Assembly (NCBI RefSeq): GCF_001592205.1
Contig: NZ_BCWM01000003.1
Coordinates: 124,001 to 188,000, forward strand
Direction: 5' to 3'
Origin: Brevundimonas vesicularis NBRC 12165
GTDB lineage: Bacteria > Pseudomonadota > Alphaproteobacteria > Caulobacterales > Caulobacteraceae
DNA length: 64,000 nt
The stretch's first letter is position 1. Each line of letters starts with the position of its first letter. Shown piece after piece: positions 15,948 through 26,117 of this stretch. Both the position numbers and the translations under genes were made by a program. The notes beneath the pieces were generated by a model. That model was not told where the DNA came from. It was given only the letters and a program-made list of their open reading frames with translations, and searched no databases.

Positions 15948-16919
15948 TTGCGGGGTGAGGTTCAAACGTTCGACGAGGCGACCGGATTCGGTTTGATCCT
16001 CGGCGACGACGGCGAGCGCTATTCGTTCACGAAGGAGGATGTCCAGCCGCCTTCGGTTCTGGAGCGCAGTCAGCGGGTCGATTTCATCGCCGAGACCGAC
16101 GGACGCGCACAGCAGATCATCGCCATGCGTCCACCAAGGGTGACCATCTCTGCGACAGGCGGCGGAGCAGGAAGCGGGGTGTTCGACCTTGGCCGCGTGA
16201 TCCAGCGGACCTTCGGCGCGATCAAGCAGAACGCCGCCGTCCTCTTCGGCTCAGCGGCGCTTTTGGTCGGCGCGCCCAGCATTCTGTCGGCCTATGGCCA
16301 AAGCGCGATGTTGAGCGAAGAGTTCGGACCGGGCGTCTTGATGATGATGGCTGGCTTAGTGCTGAACTTCGTCGGACTTTATCTTTTGCAGGGCATGGTG
16401 GTGAAGGCGGCCGTGAACGGCTTCAACGGCAAGACGACCGCTTTCGGAGACGCCTTCAATGTGGGGATTCAGAACTTCCTGCCGCTGCTGGGTCTGGCGA
16501 TCGTCGCCTCCATCGGGATGATGCTGGGCTTTCTGTTGTTGATCGTGCCGGGCATCATCTTGTCAGTCATGTGGTCGGTCGGCGCTCCGTCCGTGGTGGT
16601 CGAAAAGCGCGGCGTATTCGCCAGCCTGCAGCGCAGCCGCGAACTGACCAAGGGCTATCGCTGGCAGGTTTTCGGCCTGCTGGTGATCTATGTGATCCTG
16701 TCTTGGATCATCGGCGCGGCCATCGGCGGTCTCAGTCTGGCGACCGGGGGGACTTTCACCGGCGGCACGCCCAACCTGGCCGTCAATCTGATCACCGAGC
16801 CCATCGTCAACATCCTGTCCGGTGTCGTCGCATCGGCCGGCGTGGCGGCGCTTTATCACGAGTTGCGCTCGGCCAAGGAAGGCGTCGGCTCTGAGGAACT
16901 GGCCTCGATCTTCGACTGA
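15948..16919 (+). CDS. Cold-shock-like domain fused to a multi-pass membrane protein
   Basis: A 323-residue protein. Residues 1-55 look like an OB/cold-shock fold (RGEVQTFDEATGFGLILGDD, YSFTKEDVQ, VDFIAET). Residues about 80-310 form a polytopic domain resembling the YciC/glycerophosphodiesterase-membrane family, with segments AAVLFGSAALLVGAP, VLMMMAGLVLNFVGLYLL, ASIGMMLGFLLLIVPGIILS and VIYVILSWIIGAAIGG, and the helix SLQRSRELTKGYRWQVF. I start at the TTG 15948, which follows GGGAGGCAGG and begins the cold-shock domain; a GTG at 15903 is possible. It is convergent with the RDD gene. Confidence 0.75.
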   Translation: MRGEVQTFDEATGFGLILGDDGERYSFTKEDVQPPSVLERSQRVDFIAETDGRAQQIIAMRPPRVTISATGGGAGSGVFDLGRVIQRTFGAIKQNAAVLFGSAALLVGAPSILSAYGQSAMLSEEFGPGVLMMMAGLVLNFVGLYLLQGMVVKAAVNGFNGKTTAFGDAFNVGIQNFLPLLGLAIVASIGMMLGFLLLIVPGIILSVMWSVGAPSVVVEKRGVFASLQRSRELTKGYRWQVFGLLVIYVILSWIIGAAIGGLSLATGGTFTGGTPNLAVNLITEPIVNILSGVVASAGVAALYHELRSAKEGVGSEELASIFD

Positions 16920-16931
16920 TCGCGCGAGCCG

Positions 16932-17810
16932 TCAGACGTCGTGCTTGTCGCGGCGTCTGACACCCATCAGCAGCTTCTGCTCGAGACGGGCACGCAGAGC
17001 GGCATAATAGGCGCTGAGGAAATCCCGATCCGTATCGTACGGGCCACGCGTCCAGCCGATCTTTTTGGCGATGCGGTCGGCGACGTCTCGAAAGGTCTTG
17101 CGGTCGCCCTGTCGAAGCAGGGTCTCCAGAACATGCAGTTCCTTGGCGCCATAGGCGTCGAGCTGCGCCGGGGTGAAGGCGTAGGCGGCCATCCGCGTCG
17201 CCCCGTCTTCGGCCATGTCGCGGATCAGCTTGCGACGCGGTGCGCGCACGACCCAGGTGCCCCCGATCAGGTCGCCGATGCGCAGCCGATCCCTGTTGAA
17301 CAAGGGGAAGAAGACGAAGATCGCCGCCCAGACGAAGGCCAGCAGATACATCCAGCCGTCGACGCCGCCCTCCTGGCTGCGGGCGACCAGGATGGACAGG
17401 GGCAGGAAAACCTCCAGTTCGCGCATGGCGTTGCGCGCGAAGACGGCCTCGGCCTTCAGCCGTCCGCCGTCGCGCGAGGCGACGCGCAGTCCCATGATGC
17501 GCTTGCCCGGCGTGGCGGCCGCCGCTGACAGTTCGAAGGCGGTGAAATAGAAGTTCCGCAGCAGGAAGAAGACGATCAGCCAGATGACAGCGACCATTTC
17601 GGCCCCCGTCACGCCGGCCACGGCGGCCCCTGAGGCGAAAGCGAAGGCCGAGGCGATCGTGAAAACGATCAGCACGCCGATGATAATGGCCGCGTCCAAT
17701 AAAAACGCTCCGGCTCTCTGACCCGCGTCGCCGATGTTCAGCCGCAGATCCACGCCCTCGGGCGTGACGAAGGCGCGTTCGGTTTTGGCTGTGGTCAGGT
17801 CAGCGGACAT
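16932..17810 (-). CDS. RDD-domain membrane protein
   Basis: A 292-residue protein. Residues about 30-185 form an RDD domain with three or four membrane segments (RAGAFLLDAAIIIGVLIVF, MVAVIWLIVFFLL, FPLFNRDRLRIGDLIGGTWV, the last carrying the conserved Arg-Asp-Asp-like pattern). The C-terminal 100 residues are soluble and helical (AYAFTPAQLDAYGAKELHVL). Start 17810 overlaps the SpoIIM-like gene by 11 bases. It is the last gene of the MoxR operon. The function of RDD proteins in these operons is not known. Confidence 0.8.
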   Translation of the reverse strand: MSADLTTAKTERAFVTPEGVDLRLNIGDAGQRAGAFLLDAAIIIGVLIVFTIASAFAFASGAAVAGVTGAEMVAVIWLIVFFLLRNFYFTAFELSAAAATPGKRIMGLRVASRDGGRLKAEAVFARNAMRELEVFLPLSILVARSQEGGVDGWMYLLAFVWAAIFVFFPLFNRDRLRIGDLIGGTWVVRAPRRKLIRDMAEDGATRMAAYAFTPAQLDAYGAKELHVLETLLRQGDRKTFRDVADRIAKKIGWTRGPYDTDRDFLSAYYAALRARLEQKLLMGVRRRDKHDV

Positions 17811-18822
17811 GGATCCACTCCACGACGGCGGGGCGGGGTGCATAGAAATAGAGACCCCAGATCAAGGCGGTCGCCGCCGCGACCACGTAACGCAATCCGG
17901 TGTCGACGATCAGCTGGCGGCCGAACCCTTCCAGCAGTCCGGCGAACATCAGCATCACCACCACGCCGCCCATGGCGATGCCCGCAGTGCGCCCGGCCTC
18001 CACAGCGGCGTCCAGACGTCGCTTCTGGCCCGGAAAGGCGACGGCCCAGCCGATCCTCAGGCCTGCCGCGCCGGCCAGGATGACAGCGAACAGTTCGGTC
18101 ACGCCGTGGATCAGCAGCCAGCCGCCCAATTCGAGCCCCAGCCCGCGACTGGCGAACAGGGCGAAGAAGGCGCCCAGCGTCGCGCCATTGTAGAGGATCA
18201 GCAGGCCCGTCGGCAGGCACAAGGCGAACCCGAGCGCAAACGCCAGCAGGGCGACCTGGGCGTTGTGGGTGAACAGATAGGCGGCGAACGCCGACAGGCC
18301 GTGGGGGCCGTCCGCGCCGTTCAGGGTGGCGCGCAAGGTCTCGGTCGAGGCGGCGGGATCGCGCCCGCCGCTCAGGTCGGCGGGCACGAAGGCGTAGAAC
18401 CATTCCGGCTCATGGATCACCAGCCAGCCTCCGACCAGGGCGCCCAGCAGCATCAGGGCTGTCGACACAAGGGTCGCGCGCCACAGTCCGCGCACGGCGG
18501 CGGGCCAGTCGGTGCGGAAAAAGGCGACCATCCGGTCCTGGATTGTCGCGCGCGAGCCATAGACGAAGAAATACGCCCGCGCCGACAGGGTCTCCAGATA
18601 GTCGATAAGCCCCTGATCCAGAGAGGTCTCGCGCGCCACCGACAGGGCCGACAGGGTCGAACGATACAGCACCGGAACCGCCAGAATCTCGGCGTCGGTC
18701 AGTTTGGACGCGGAACCCTTCTCGGCCTTGTCCATCAGCCGCTCCAGGCGTCGCCAGTCGTCCTCGCGCGCCTGGCGGAAGCGCTGGCTCTTCAGCAGCC
18801 CGGAGGGAGGCACGTCGGTCAC
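17800..18822 (-). CDS. Stage II sporulation protein M-like membrane protein
   Basis: A 340-residue polytopic protein of the SpoIIM/DUF95 family. The N-terminal 110 residues are soluble (DWRRLERLMDKAEKGSASKL). Membrane helices follow: ATLVSTALMLLGALVGGWL, VALLAFALGFALCLPTGLLI, LGGWLLIHGVTELFAVILAG and GIAMGGVVVMLMFAGLLEGF. SpoIIM-like proteins in non-sporulating Proteobacteria often sit in MoxR/DUF58 operons, as here. It overlaps both neighbours. Confidence 0.82.
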   Translation of the reverse strand: MTDVPPSGLLKSQRFRQAREDDWRRLERLMDKAEKGSASKLTDAEILAVPVLYRSTLSALSVARETSLDQGLIDYLETLSARAYFFVYGSRATIQDRMVAFFRTDWPAAVRGLWRATLVSTALMLLGALVGGWLVIHEPEWFYAFVPADLSGGRDPAASTETLRATLNGADGPHGLSAFAAYLFTHNAQVALLAFALGFALCLPTGLLILYNGATLGAFFALFASRGLGLELGGWLLIHGVTELFAVILAGAAGLRIGWAVAFPGQKRRLDAAVEAGRTAGIAMGGVVVMLMFAGLLEGFGRQLIVDTGLRYVVAAATALIWGLYFYAPRPAVVEWIHVR

Positions 18823-20131
18823 AGCAGATCCCTCCGTTTCAGGTCCAGATAGGCGTTGACAACCTCGGTCCCGACGCGATCGGCTGGGGCATCGACGATA
18901 TGCGCCCCCATGCGCCGCAGCCGTCCGATCACCGTCTCGCGTTCGCGCAGCAGGGTTCCGGCGACGACGGCGCGCGAGACGTCTTCGGGCGTCTGGGGAT
19001 CGACCCCGGTCAGGCCTTCCAGCTCATCGTCGCGCAGGACGACGAACAGAACGAGGTGGCGCCGCAAAAGCCGCCCCAGCGACTCGATCATCAACTCGGC
19101 GGCGGTGGTGTCGGTGAAATCGGTGAAGACGACGATCAGAGAGCGGCGCTGGAGCTGGCCCGACAGGGTCGCTAACGCCAGGGTGTAGTTTGTTTCGCGC
19201 GTCGAATAGTCGATGCGGCCGGCGACAGTCTGAAGCGTGCGAAAGGCGTCCAGACCACCCACAGCGCCGGTGGCCAAGCGCGGCTGGGAATCGAAGGCGA
19301 AGACGCCCGTCCGGTCGCCCGATCGCAGGCAGGCGTAAGACAGTAGTAGGGCGGCATGAATAAAGCGGTCGATGCGCGGCATGCCGCCGACCGGTTCGCT
19401 GGCCGCCCGACCTCAGTCCAGCGCCATGATGACATTGTGGTTTCGCTCGGTACGGAATTCCTTGGCAAACAGTGCGGCGTGGCGGGCCGACTGCTTCCAG
19501 TCGATGGAGCGACGGTCCATCCCGGCCTGAAAGTCGCGCAGGGCCTGAAACTCCGACCCCTCGCCGATCTCCAGCTGGGTCTTGGCACCGAACAGGGCGT
19601 CGCGGGCGAACAGGCGAACGGCCTGATCGCGGACCCATTGCAGGTCGGTCAGCACCGGCGCCGCCAGCTCCAGGGCGAAGGTCTTCTGCTTCCAGGCCAG
19701 GCCCATCGGGCCATGCCAGCGGACCCATAAGGCCTTCAAGACGGCTGCGCCTCGGCGATTGGGCGTGAAAGGAAAGGCCAGGACAGCGGCGCGATTCGAG
19801 ACCGTGGCGCGGCGCGAAACTTCTTCCAGCCCCAGCCGTGTGTCGCCCGAAAGGGCCACCTCGACGCTCTTGGGAGCCGGGCCTCCGGCGTCGAAACGCA
19901 CTGTCAGTTCGGCTCGGTCGGACCGGCCCACGGCCGCACGCACCGGCCGAGGCTGGTCCATTTCCAGCTGGGAGCGCGAGCCGCCGCGCAAGGCGTCCAA
20001 GGCCAAGAGCAGCAGGACTCCTGCGATCCAGACCGGCCCGGCGAGCCAGCCTGCAGGGGTCAGGACGCCAGCCAGCAGAGCGACGGGAACGCCCGCCGCC
20101 ATCGCCGTCACCGCGCGTCGGGTGGGATAGA

Positions 20132-20135
<4 letters not shown>
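18819..20135 (-). pseudogene. DUF58 protein interrupted by an in-frame TGA
   Basis: The frame encodes a DUF58 protein of about 438 residues: two N-terminal membrane helices, a beta-rich middle, the DUF58 core IGEGSEFQALRDFQAGMDRR and SIDWKQSARHAALFAKEF, and a von Willebrand A-like C-terminal half (RSLIVVFTDFTDTTAAELMI). A TGA at 19413-19415 follows NVIMALD; reading continues in the same frame with GRAASEPVGGMPRIDRF. Related proteins usually have Asp-Ser/Thr-Gly-Arg here, so one base change explains the stop. The GTG start overlaps the MoxR stop (GTGA). Without readthrough, only the first 240 residues are made. Confidence 0.8.
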
Positions 20136-21074
<939 letters not shown>

Positions 21075-21088
<14 letters not shown>

Positions 21089-22301
21089 GGGTCAGCTCCT
21101 GGTTCCAGCGATGTAGGGCGCCGGCGACCCGCATCAGGTCGGCCGGCGACTTGGCGGCCCGGGCCTGTTCGGCCAGGGCGGTGTAGGTTTCGGTCGCGCC
21201 GGTGGTTCGGCCGACACGGTCGAGGAAGACGTCCAGCGCCCCCTCGTCCAGATTGCGCGGCGCCCCGATGGCGCGGGCGACTGCGGCGCGCACCAGAAGG
21301 GCGTAGGGCGCGGCCATCCGGTGTTCGCGCCGCGCCAGGCGAACGAGACCGGCGGTGTTGTCCGCCAGGCCCCGCTTGCCAAGCGCGATGACACGGCCCT
21401 TCTCGCGCGCTGGACCAAAGCGGACGGCGGCCTGGAATCCGGCGAAGACGGCGAGCGCGACCAGCACCAGGGTCATGCCGAGCAGCGGCGGCTCCAGCAT
21501 CAGCCGCAACATGTTGCGCGTGCGCTGGAAGCCGTGCAGCGTCAGATCGAACATCACCGGCGCCTCATCGGCGCGCACGATGTCGACCAAGGCGACGGCG
21601 GTCGTCGCCCCATCAAAGGTCTTCAGCGCAGCCGTATCGATCAGGTCGGGGTCGGCCAGGACATAGGTGCGCATTTCGCGGTGCATCGCCAGGACGGAAC
21701 GGCCCTGATCGTCGACGACGACCGGGATCCAGTCGGGGCCCTCCAGGGTGCGCAGTGCCTCGATCCGGACGGGCCGTCCGAACGACGCGCCATCGGGACG
21801 GCGCAAGGCGACGGTCGCGCCGCCTTTGCGCTCGGTCAGTTTCAGACCGTTTCGCAAATCCTTCGGCAGAGACGCCACAACGTTCTGGGCCGGTTGCACG
21901 CCCACAGTCTTCACCCAGCCGGCATGGTTCGCATCCGGGATGGAGGTCCATTTGGGCAGGACGATCAACGTCGCACCGTAATGCTCGATGTCGTCGATCT
22001 GTTCGGGTTTGGTCTGGATCGACGGCGTCAGGATCAACAGGCTTTCGTCCGATGTTTTCGAAAGCGTCCCCCGGTTCATCACCACCGGCACGCCCGCGCC
22101 GCGCAAGAGGGCGGCCAGACCGCCGAAACCGGTGGACGACCGCGACAGGGCATGGCCGCCACCGTCGTTGCCGGATTTGAGTTCCGGCGCATAGGCCGAC
22201 AGGACGCCGAGGCCCGCCAGGGCCACCACGCCCACCAGCAGCACGACGATTATGGTGATCGGCGAGAACCCGCCGCTTGCCGCGCCTTCGGACCGGCTCA
22301 T
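21075..22301 (-). CDS. DUF4350-domain membrane protein
   Basis: A 408-residue protein anchored by an N-terminal helix ([20 protein letters not shown]) and a second helix near 280 ([20 protein letters not shown]). Residues about 50-240 form the DUF4350 domain, a glutamine-amidotransferase-like fold ([29 protein letters not shown]). The C-terminal part is helical and cytoplasmic. This family is characteristic of MoxR-DUF58-DUF4129 operons. It overlaps the DUF4129 gene by four bases. Confidence 0.8.
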
Positions 22302-22930
22302 GCGCGCCAGCCTTCGGGCAGGGCGAAGGCCTCATAGGCTTTGCGACAGTCGGCGAAATCCTGGGCGCCGACAGGTGCGCCGCCGAACAGGCTGCGCTCC
22401 ACCATTCGGCCGATCAGGTCGAAGGCGGGTCGCGCGGCGTCCGGCAGGGCCCTCAATCGGGCGATCTCGCGGGTGGTCAAGGAGATCCGAACGGCGCGCG
22501 GCTGGCGCTGTTCGATGTCCTGAACGCTGCGCAGAAGAATCAGATGGGCGGCGTCGGCATACAGGCCGCGTTCCGCCAGCGCGTCGGCGTCGGCCAGCAG
22601 ATCGCGCGCGGCCTGCGCCTCCGGACGCCACTGCGCCTCCGCCACGACTTTGGGCTTCTTGGGTTTCGCCGGCGGGGCGCGCATCCGAAGAATCTCGCGC
22701 ACGATGGCGTAGAGGATCAAGCCGGCGACCAGGGCTAGGCCGATCCAGAAGACCCATTTCAGCGCAGGCGCGATGAAATGAAGCGCGTCGCCGATCCAGT
22801 GCAACCAGCCGGGCGGCCTGATGTCGGGGCGCTCGAAACCGACCCGGTCGAATTGGAGAGACCCATCCTTCAGCAGGCGGGCATGCGCCTCGGCCAGGGC
22901 TTCATCTGTGGGCGAAGCCCGATCCTGCAT
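22298..22930 (-). CDS. DUF4129-domain membrane protein
   Basis: A 210-residue protein, the first gene of the MoxR operon. One membrane helix lies at about 50-78 (FIAPALKWVFWIGLALVAGL). The C-terminal half is the helical DUF4129 domain (DALAERGLYADAAHLILLRS, ISLTTREIARL, FDLIGRMVERSLFGG), which in related proteins resembles the C-terminal part of protein transglutaminases. The ATG at 22930 has only a weak ribosome-binding site. The 220-base gap upstream must hold the operon promoter. Confidence 0.78.
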   Translation of the reverse strand: MQDRASPTDEALAEAHARLLKDGSLQFDRVGFERPDIRPPGWLHWIGDALHFIAPALKWVFWIGLALVAGLILYAIVREILRMRAPPAKPKKPKVVAEAQWRPEAQAARDLLADADALAERGLYADAAHLILLRSVQDIEQRQPRAVRISLTTREIARLRALPDAARPAFDLIGRMVERSLFGGAPVGAQDFADCRKAYEAFALPEGWRA

Positions 22931-23153
22931 CTTGAAAACGCACCCCTACCCAACGGCAAAGCCATACCGTTCCGTCAGATCGAGTCAACCACAGGCGCCT
23001 GTCTGACACGCCCTGCGCTATCGTGATGGCTGCCCGACTTCCTCCCTCAAGACGGATTCAGTCAATGCCGAACCCAAACCCATCGCCGCCTGCGTGAGTG
23101 CCGCTTCTAATCGAACGAGCGATGTCTGCTCCTGCCGCTCTAAGACCACGTGT

Positions 23154-23936
23154 CTAAAACGCCCCAACCTCATCTGAAGTCCGCCTGGCTTTGATGGTCT
23201 TCGGCTTGCCCGCGTCATCGACGGCCACCATGACGAACTCGGCCGTGGTCGAGCGTCGCCGTTCTCCTGTCAGGAGGCGTTCGGCCCACAGTTGCACCTC
23301 GACCGAGAGGGAGCTTCGCCCGGCCATCTTCACGCGCGAGACCAGTTCGACCATGTCGCCGCCGTCGATCGGGGCCTTGAAGTCGATGCGGTTGGTCGCG
23401 GCCATGACCATGACTTCGCGTGCATGGCGCGTCGCCGTGACGAAGGCGGCTTTACCCATGAGCTTGAGCGCGTCGCCGCCGAACAGGGTGCCGTAGTGGT
23501 TCGTCGTGCCGGGAAAGACCATCTCCGCGGTCCTCAGCCAACCGTCGTCCGCCTCGCCCGCCTCATCGAGGGGCGCCAACGGTTGATCATCGTCCGCCGG
23601 CCTCAGTGCGACCATGTTGAAGGCCCCGCGCGTGCACAGGCGGCGCTCGCCGCTCAGCAGGCTCTCGGCGTGCAGTTCGACTTCGACGCCCAGGGACGAG
23701 CGCCCGATCCGAACGACGCGGCCGACCGCCTCGACCATCTCGCCGATCCGGGCCGGAGCCGCGAAATCGATCCGCTCGCATCCCGCCGTGACCACGGCCC
23801 GTCGCGCGTGACGGCTGGCGGCCAGAAAGGCGACCTTGTCCAGGTGGGCCAGACCAACCCCGCCGAACAGGGTGCCATGGTGGTTGGCGTCGCCGGGGAA
23901 CACCATGTCGATCAGGCGAACCGTCACGGCTCGCAC
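23154..23936 (-). CDS. Two-hotdog-domain acyl-CoA thioesterase
   Basis: A 260-residue protein made of two similar hotdog units. Unit one (about 1-115) has MVFPGDANHHGTLFGGVGLA and unit two (about 135-255) has MVFPGTTNHYGTLFGGDALK, each with the N-H-x-G-T-L-F-G-G active-site pattern of YciA/ACOT-type thioesterases. Both units keep the R-I-D-F strand and a C-terminal strand (SSLGVEVELHAESL, SSLSVEVQLWAERL). Such proteins hydrolyse acyl-CoA in the cytoplasm; chain-length preference cannot be read here. The start lies 13 bases inside the upstream mesD gene, so the two may be co-transcribed. Confidence 0.85.
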   Translation of the reverse strand: MRAVTVRLIDMVFPGDANHHGTLFGGVGLAHLDKVAFLAASRHARRAVVTAGCERIDFAAPARIGEMVEAVGRVVRIGRSSLGVEVELHAESLLSGERRLCTRGAFNMVALRPADDDQPLAPLDEAGEADDGWLRTAEMVFPGTTNHYGTLFGGDALKLMGKAAFVTATRHAREVMVMAATNRIDFKAPIDGGDMVELVSRVKMAGRSSLSVEVQLWAERLLTGERRRSTTAEFVMVAVDDAGKPKTIKARRTSDEVGAF

Positions 23937-24985
23937 CTTTCCGCGCCGTAGTAGAGGTCGCGGGACATTTCCTCGCGCACGATCTCGGCGCCGGCGCTCA
24001 AGGCGCGCAGCTTGCCATTAGCGACCCGGCGAGACAGGGGCGCCATGCCGCAGTTGGTGGCGGGATAGAGTTTGTCGGCGTCCACGAACTGAAGCGCCTT
24101 GCGCAGCGTGTCGGCCACCTCTTCGGGCGTTTCGATCGTGTCGGTTGCGACGTCGATGGCGCCGACCATCACCTTCTTGCCCCGGATCAGTTCGATCAGA
24201 TCCATCGGCACGCGCGCGTTCTGGGCTTCGAGCGAGATGATGTCGATGCTGGAGGTCCGAAGCTTGGGGAAGGCCTCTTCGTACTGCCGCCATTCCGAGC
24301 CGAGCGTCTTCTTCCAGTCGGTGTTGGCCTTGATGCCGTAGCCGTAGCAGATGTGGACCGCCGTTTCGCACCTCAGTCCCTCGGCCGCCTTCTCCAGGGT
24401 CGCCACGCCCCAGTCGTTCACCTCGTCGAAGAAGACGTTGAAGGCGGGCTCGTCGAACTGGACGATGTCGACGCCGGCAGCCTCCAGTTCGCGGGCCTCC
24501 TCATTGAGGATTTTGGCAAACTCCCAGGCCAGTTTTTCGCGGCTGCCGTAATGGTCGTCATACAGGGTGTCGATCATCGTCATCGGCCCGGGCAGAGCCC
24601 ATTTGATCGGCTGGTCGGTCTGAGCCCGCAGAAACTTGGCGTCCTCGACGAAGACCGATTTCGGACGGCTGACGGCGCCCACGACCACCGGGACGCTGGC
24701 GTCGTAGCGATCGCGAATTCGCATGGTCTTGCGGTTCTCGAAATCGACGCCGTCGAGGTGTTCGATGAAGGTCGTGACGAAATGCTGGCGGGTCTGTTCG
24801 CCGTCGCTGACGATGTCGATGCCGGCCCGGCGCTGATCGTCGAGCGACAGGCGCAGGGCGTCCTGTTTGGCCTCGATCAGGTCGTCGCCCTGCAGCTTCC
24901 AAGGCGACCAGAGCGTCTCGGGCTCGGCCAGCCAGACGGGTTTGGGCAGGCTGCCGGCGGTCGAGGTCGGGAGAAGGGTTTTCAT
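23924..24985 (-). CDS. mesD: Core-type cobalamin-independent methionine synthase MesD
   Basis: A 353-residue single-domain MetE homologue lacking the N-terminal folate-binding half of classical MetE (about 750 residues). The zinc/homocysteine site is visible: AVHICYGY (His and Cys), IISLEAQNAR (Glu) and YPATNCGMAPL (Cys). Other family segments are STAGSLPKPVWL, SDGEQTRQHF, ALPGPMTMIDTLYDD and DIVQFDEPAFNVFF. MesD-type enzymes make methionine together with MesX and need oxygen; the methyl donor is unresolved. mesX is immediately upstream, and a cobalamin riboswitch precedes the pair. I use the ATG at 24985; upstream in-frame codons up to 25042 overlap mesX. Confidence 0.9.
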   Translation of the reverse strand: MKTLLPTSTAGSLPKPVWLAEPETLWSPWKLQGDDLIEAKQDALRLSLDDQRRAGIDIVSDGEQTRQHFVTTFIEHLDGVDFENRKTMRIRDRYDASVPVVVGAVSRPKSVFVEDAKFLRAQTDQPIKWALPGPMTMIDTLYDDHYGSREKLAWEFAKILNEEARELEAAGVDIVQFDEPAFNVFFDEVNDWGVATLEKAAEGLRCETAVHICYGYGIKANTDWKKTLGSEWRQYEEAFPKLRTSSIDIISLEAQNARVPMDLIELIRGKKVMVGAIDVATDTIETPEEVADTLRKALQFVDADKLYPATNCGMAPLSRRVANGKLRALSAGAEIVREEMSRDLYYGAERCEP

Positions 24986-25014
24986 GAGGGGAGACTCTGA
25001 AATCTGGAAACTGA

Positions 25015-26001
25015 TCAGGCGGCGGCGAAGGCGGCCGACCATTGGTCGAGACGGGCGCGGTGCGGCTTGATGAACCGCTCCTCGACGAAACGGCCCTGCT
25101 CGACGGCCAACCGACTGCGCTCGTCGCGGTCGTAGACGATGCGGGTCAGCGAATAGTCCTGCGCCTTCAGGCTGGGCTGATACTGCTCGGTCGCCGGGGA
25201 GTTGGCGTTGTAGATTTCGGGCCGATAGATCTTCTGGAAGGTCTCCATCGTGGCGATGGTGCTGGCCAGTTCGAGGTCGGTGTAGTCGCTGGTGAGGTCG
25301 CCGACATGGTACAGGGCGAACGGCGCGACGCTGCCCGGTGGCATGAAGTAGCGGACCTTCATCCCCATCTTCGCGAAATACCGATCGGTCGGCGAGAAGG
25401 CGTCGTTGCCGTATTCCAGGCCCAACACGGGATGGTCGAAGCCGGTGCGGTGATAGGTCTTGTTGCTGGAGACGCTGAGGCAGATGACCGGCGGCTTGGT
25501 GAAGTTGTCGCGATAGGCGCGCGACGCCAGAAAGTGCCGGAACAGCTTGCCGTGCAGATCACCGAAATCGTCCGGCACGCCGCCGTTCGGGTGCGCCTTC
25601 AGGTGTTCGGGCAGGACTACGCTGAAGTCGTAGTCACGGACATAGGAGGAGAAGTTGTTGCCCACGATCCCATCGATCCGCCGGCGCGTCTCCTTGTCTA
25701 TGATCGTCGTCTGCAGGATTTCGATCAGCGGAAAGGCGTCGTCGCGCGCCGAGCAAAGGCTCATCTCGACCGAGACGATCTGAAGCTCCAGCGCATAGCG
25801 ATCGCCCCTCGGATTGTCGTGGTGCGCCAGCGAGTTGAAGCGGTTGTCGATCATCCGCAGGGTATTGCGCAGATTGTCCCGGCGGCTCTCGCCTCGCGCC
25901 AGGTTGGCGAAATTGGTGGTGATCCTCGTCGTCTCGGCGGGACGATAGTCTTCGTCGAGCGCGGTCCGCTTGATCCTGAATGTGAACTCGGTGCTCGCCA
26001 T
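25015..26001 (-). CDS. mesX: MesX (DUF1852), partner of MesD
   Basis: A 328-residue DUF1852 protein (FTFRIKRTALDEDYRPAETT; GNNFSSYVRDYDFSVVLPEH; KTYHRTGFDHPVLGLEYGND). DUF1852/MesX is found next to core-type MetE (MesD) in many bacteria and is required for MesD-dependent methionine synthesis, possibly as an oxygenase that generates the methyl donor. The stop lies 30 bases before the mesD start and both share the leader at 26002-26304. It is the first gene after the cobalamin riboswitch, so it should be silenced when B12 supports MetH. Confidence 0.9.
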   Translation of the reverse strand: MASTEFTFRIKRTALDEDYRPAETTRITTNFANLARGESRRDNLRNTLRMIDNRFNSLAHHDNPRGDRYALELQIVSVEMSLCSARDDAFPLIEILQTTIIDKETRRRIDGIVGNNFSSYVRDYDFSVVLPEHLKAHPNGGVPDDFGDLHGKLFRHFLASRAYRDNFTKPPVICLSVSSNKTYHRTGFDHPVLGLEYGNDAFSPTDRYFAKMGMKVRYFMPPGSVAPFALYHVGDLTSDYTDLELASTIATMETFQKIYRPEIYNANSPATEQYQPSLKAQDYSLTRIVYDRDERSRLAVEQGRFVEERFIKPHRARLDQWSAAFAAA

Positions 26002-26042
26002 GGTCTCTGCCGTTGATGCTGTGGCGAGACAGCGGACAGGGA

Positions 26043-26060
26043 CGCGCGACCGCTCGCGCG
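26043..26060 (-). other. Stem-loop in the mesX leader
   Basis: A perfect 7-bp stem cgcgcga/tcgcgcg with a four-base loop, about 40 bases before the mesX start and downstream of the riboswitch core. It could be part of the riboswitch expression platform (translation or termination control). No T-run is present. Confidence 0.35.
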
Positions 26061-26117
26061 CAGTCGTCCCGTCGCGGCGTTCATGCGACCTGACCGGACA
26101 CCCCGCCGGAGGACGTT

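Noticed and set aside
16930..16961. Inverted repeat gtcagacg/cgtctgac as a terminator between convergent genes
   Set aside because: It lies mostly within the RDD coding end, has a 16-base loop and lacks a T-run, so it is too weak to list.
23018..23218. A 66-residue minus-strand frame overlapping the thioesterase end
   Set aside because: It has no family features and overlaps the 3' end of a well-supported gene.
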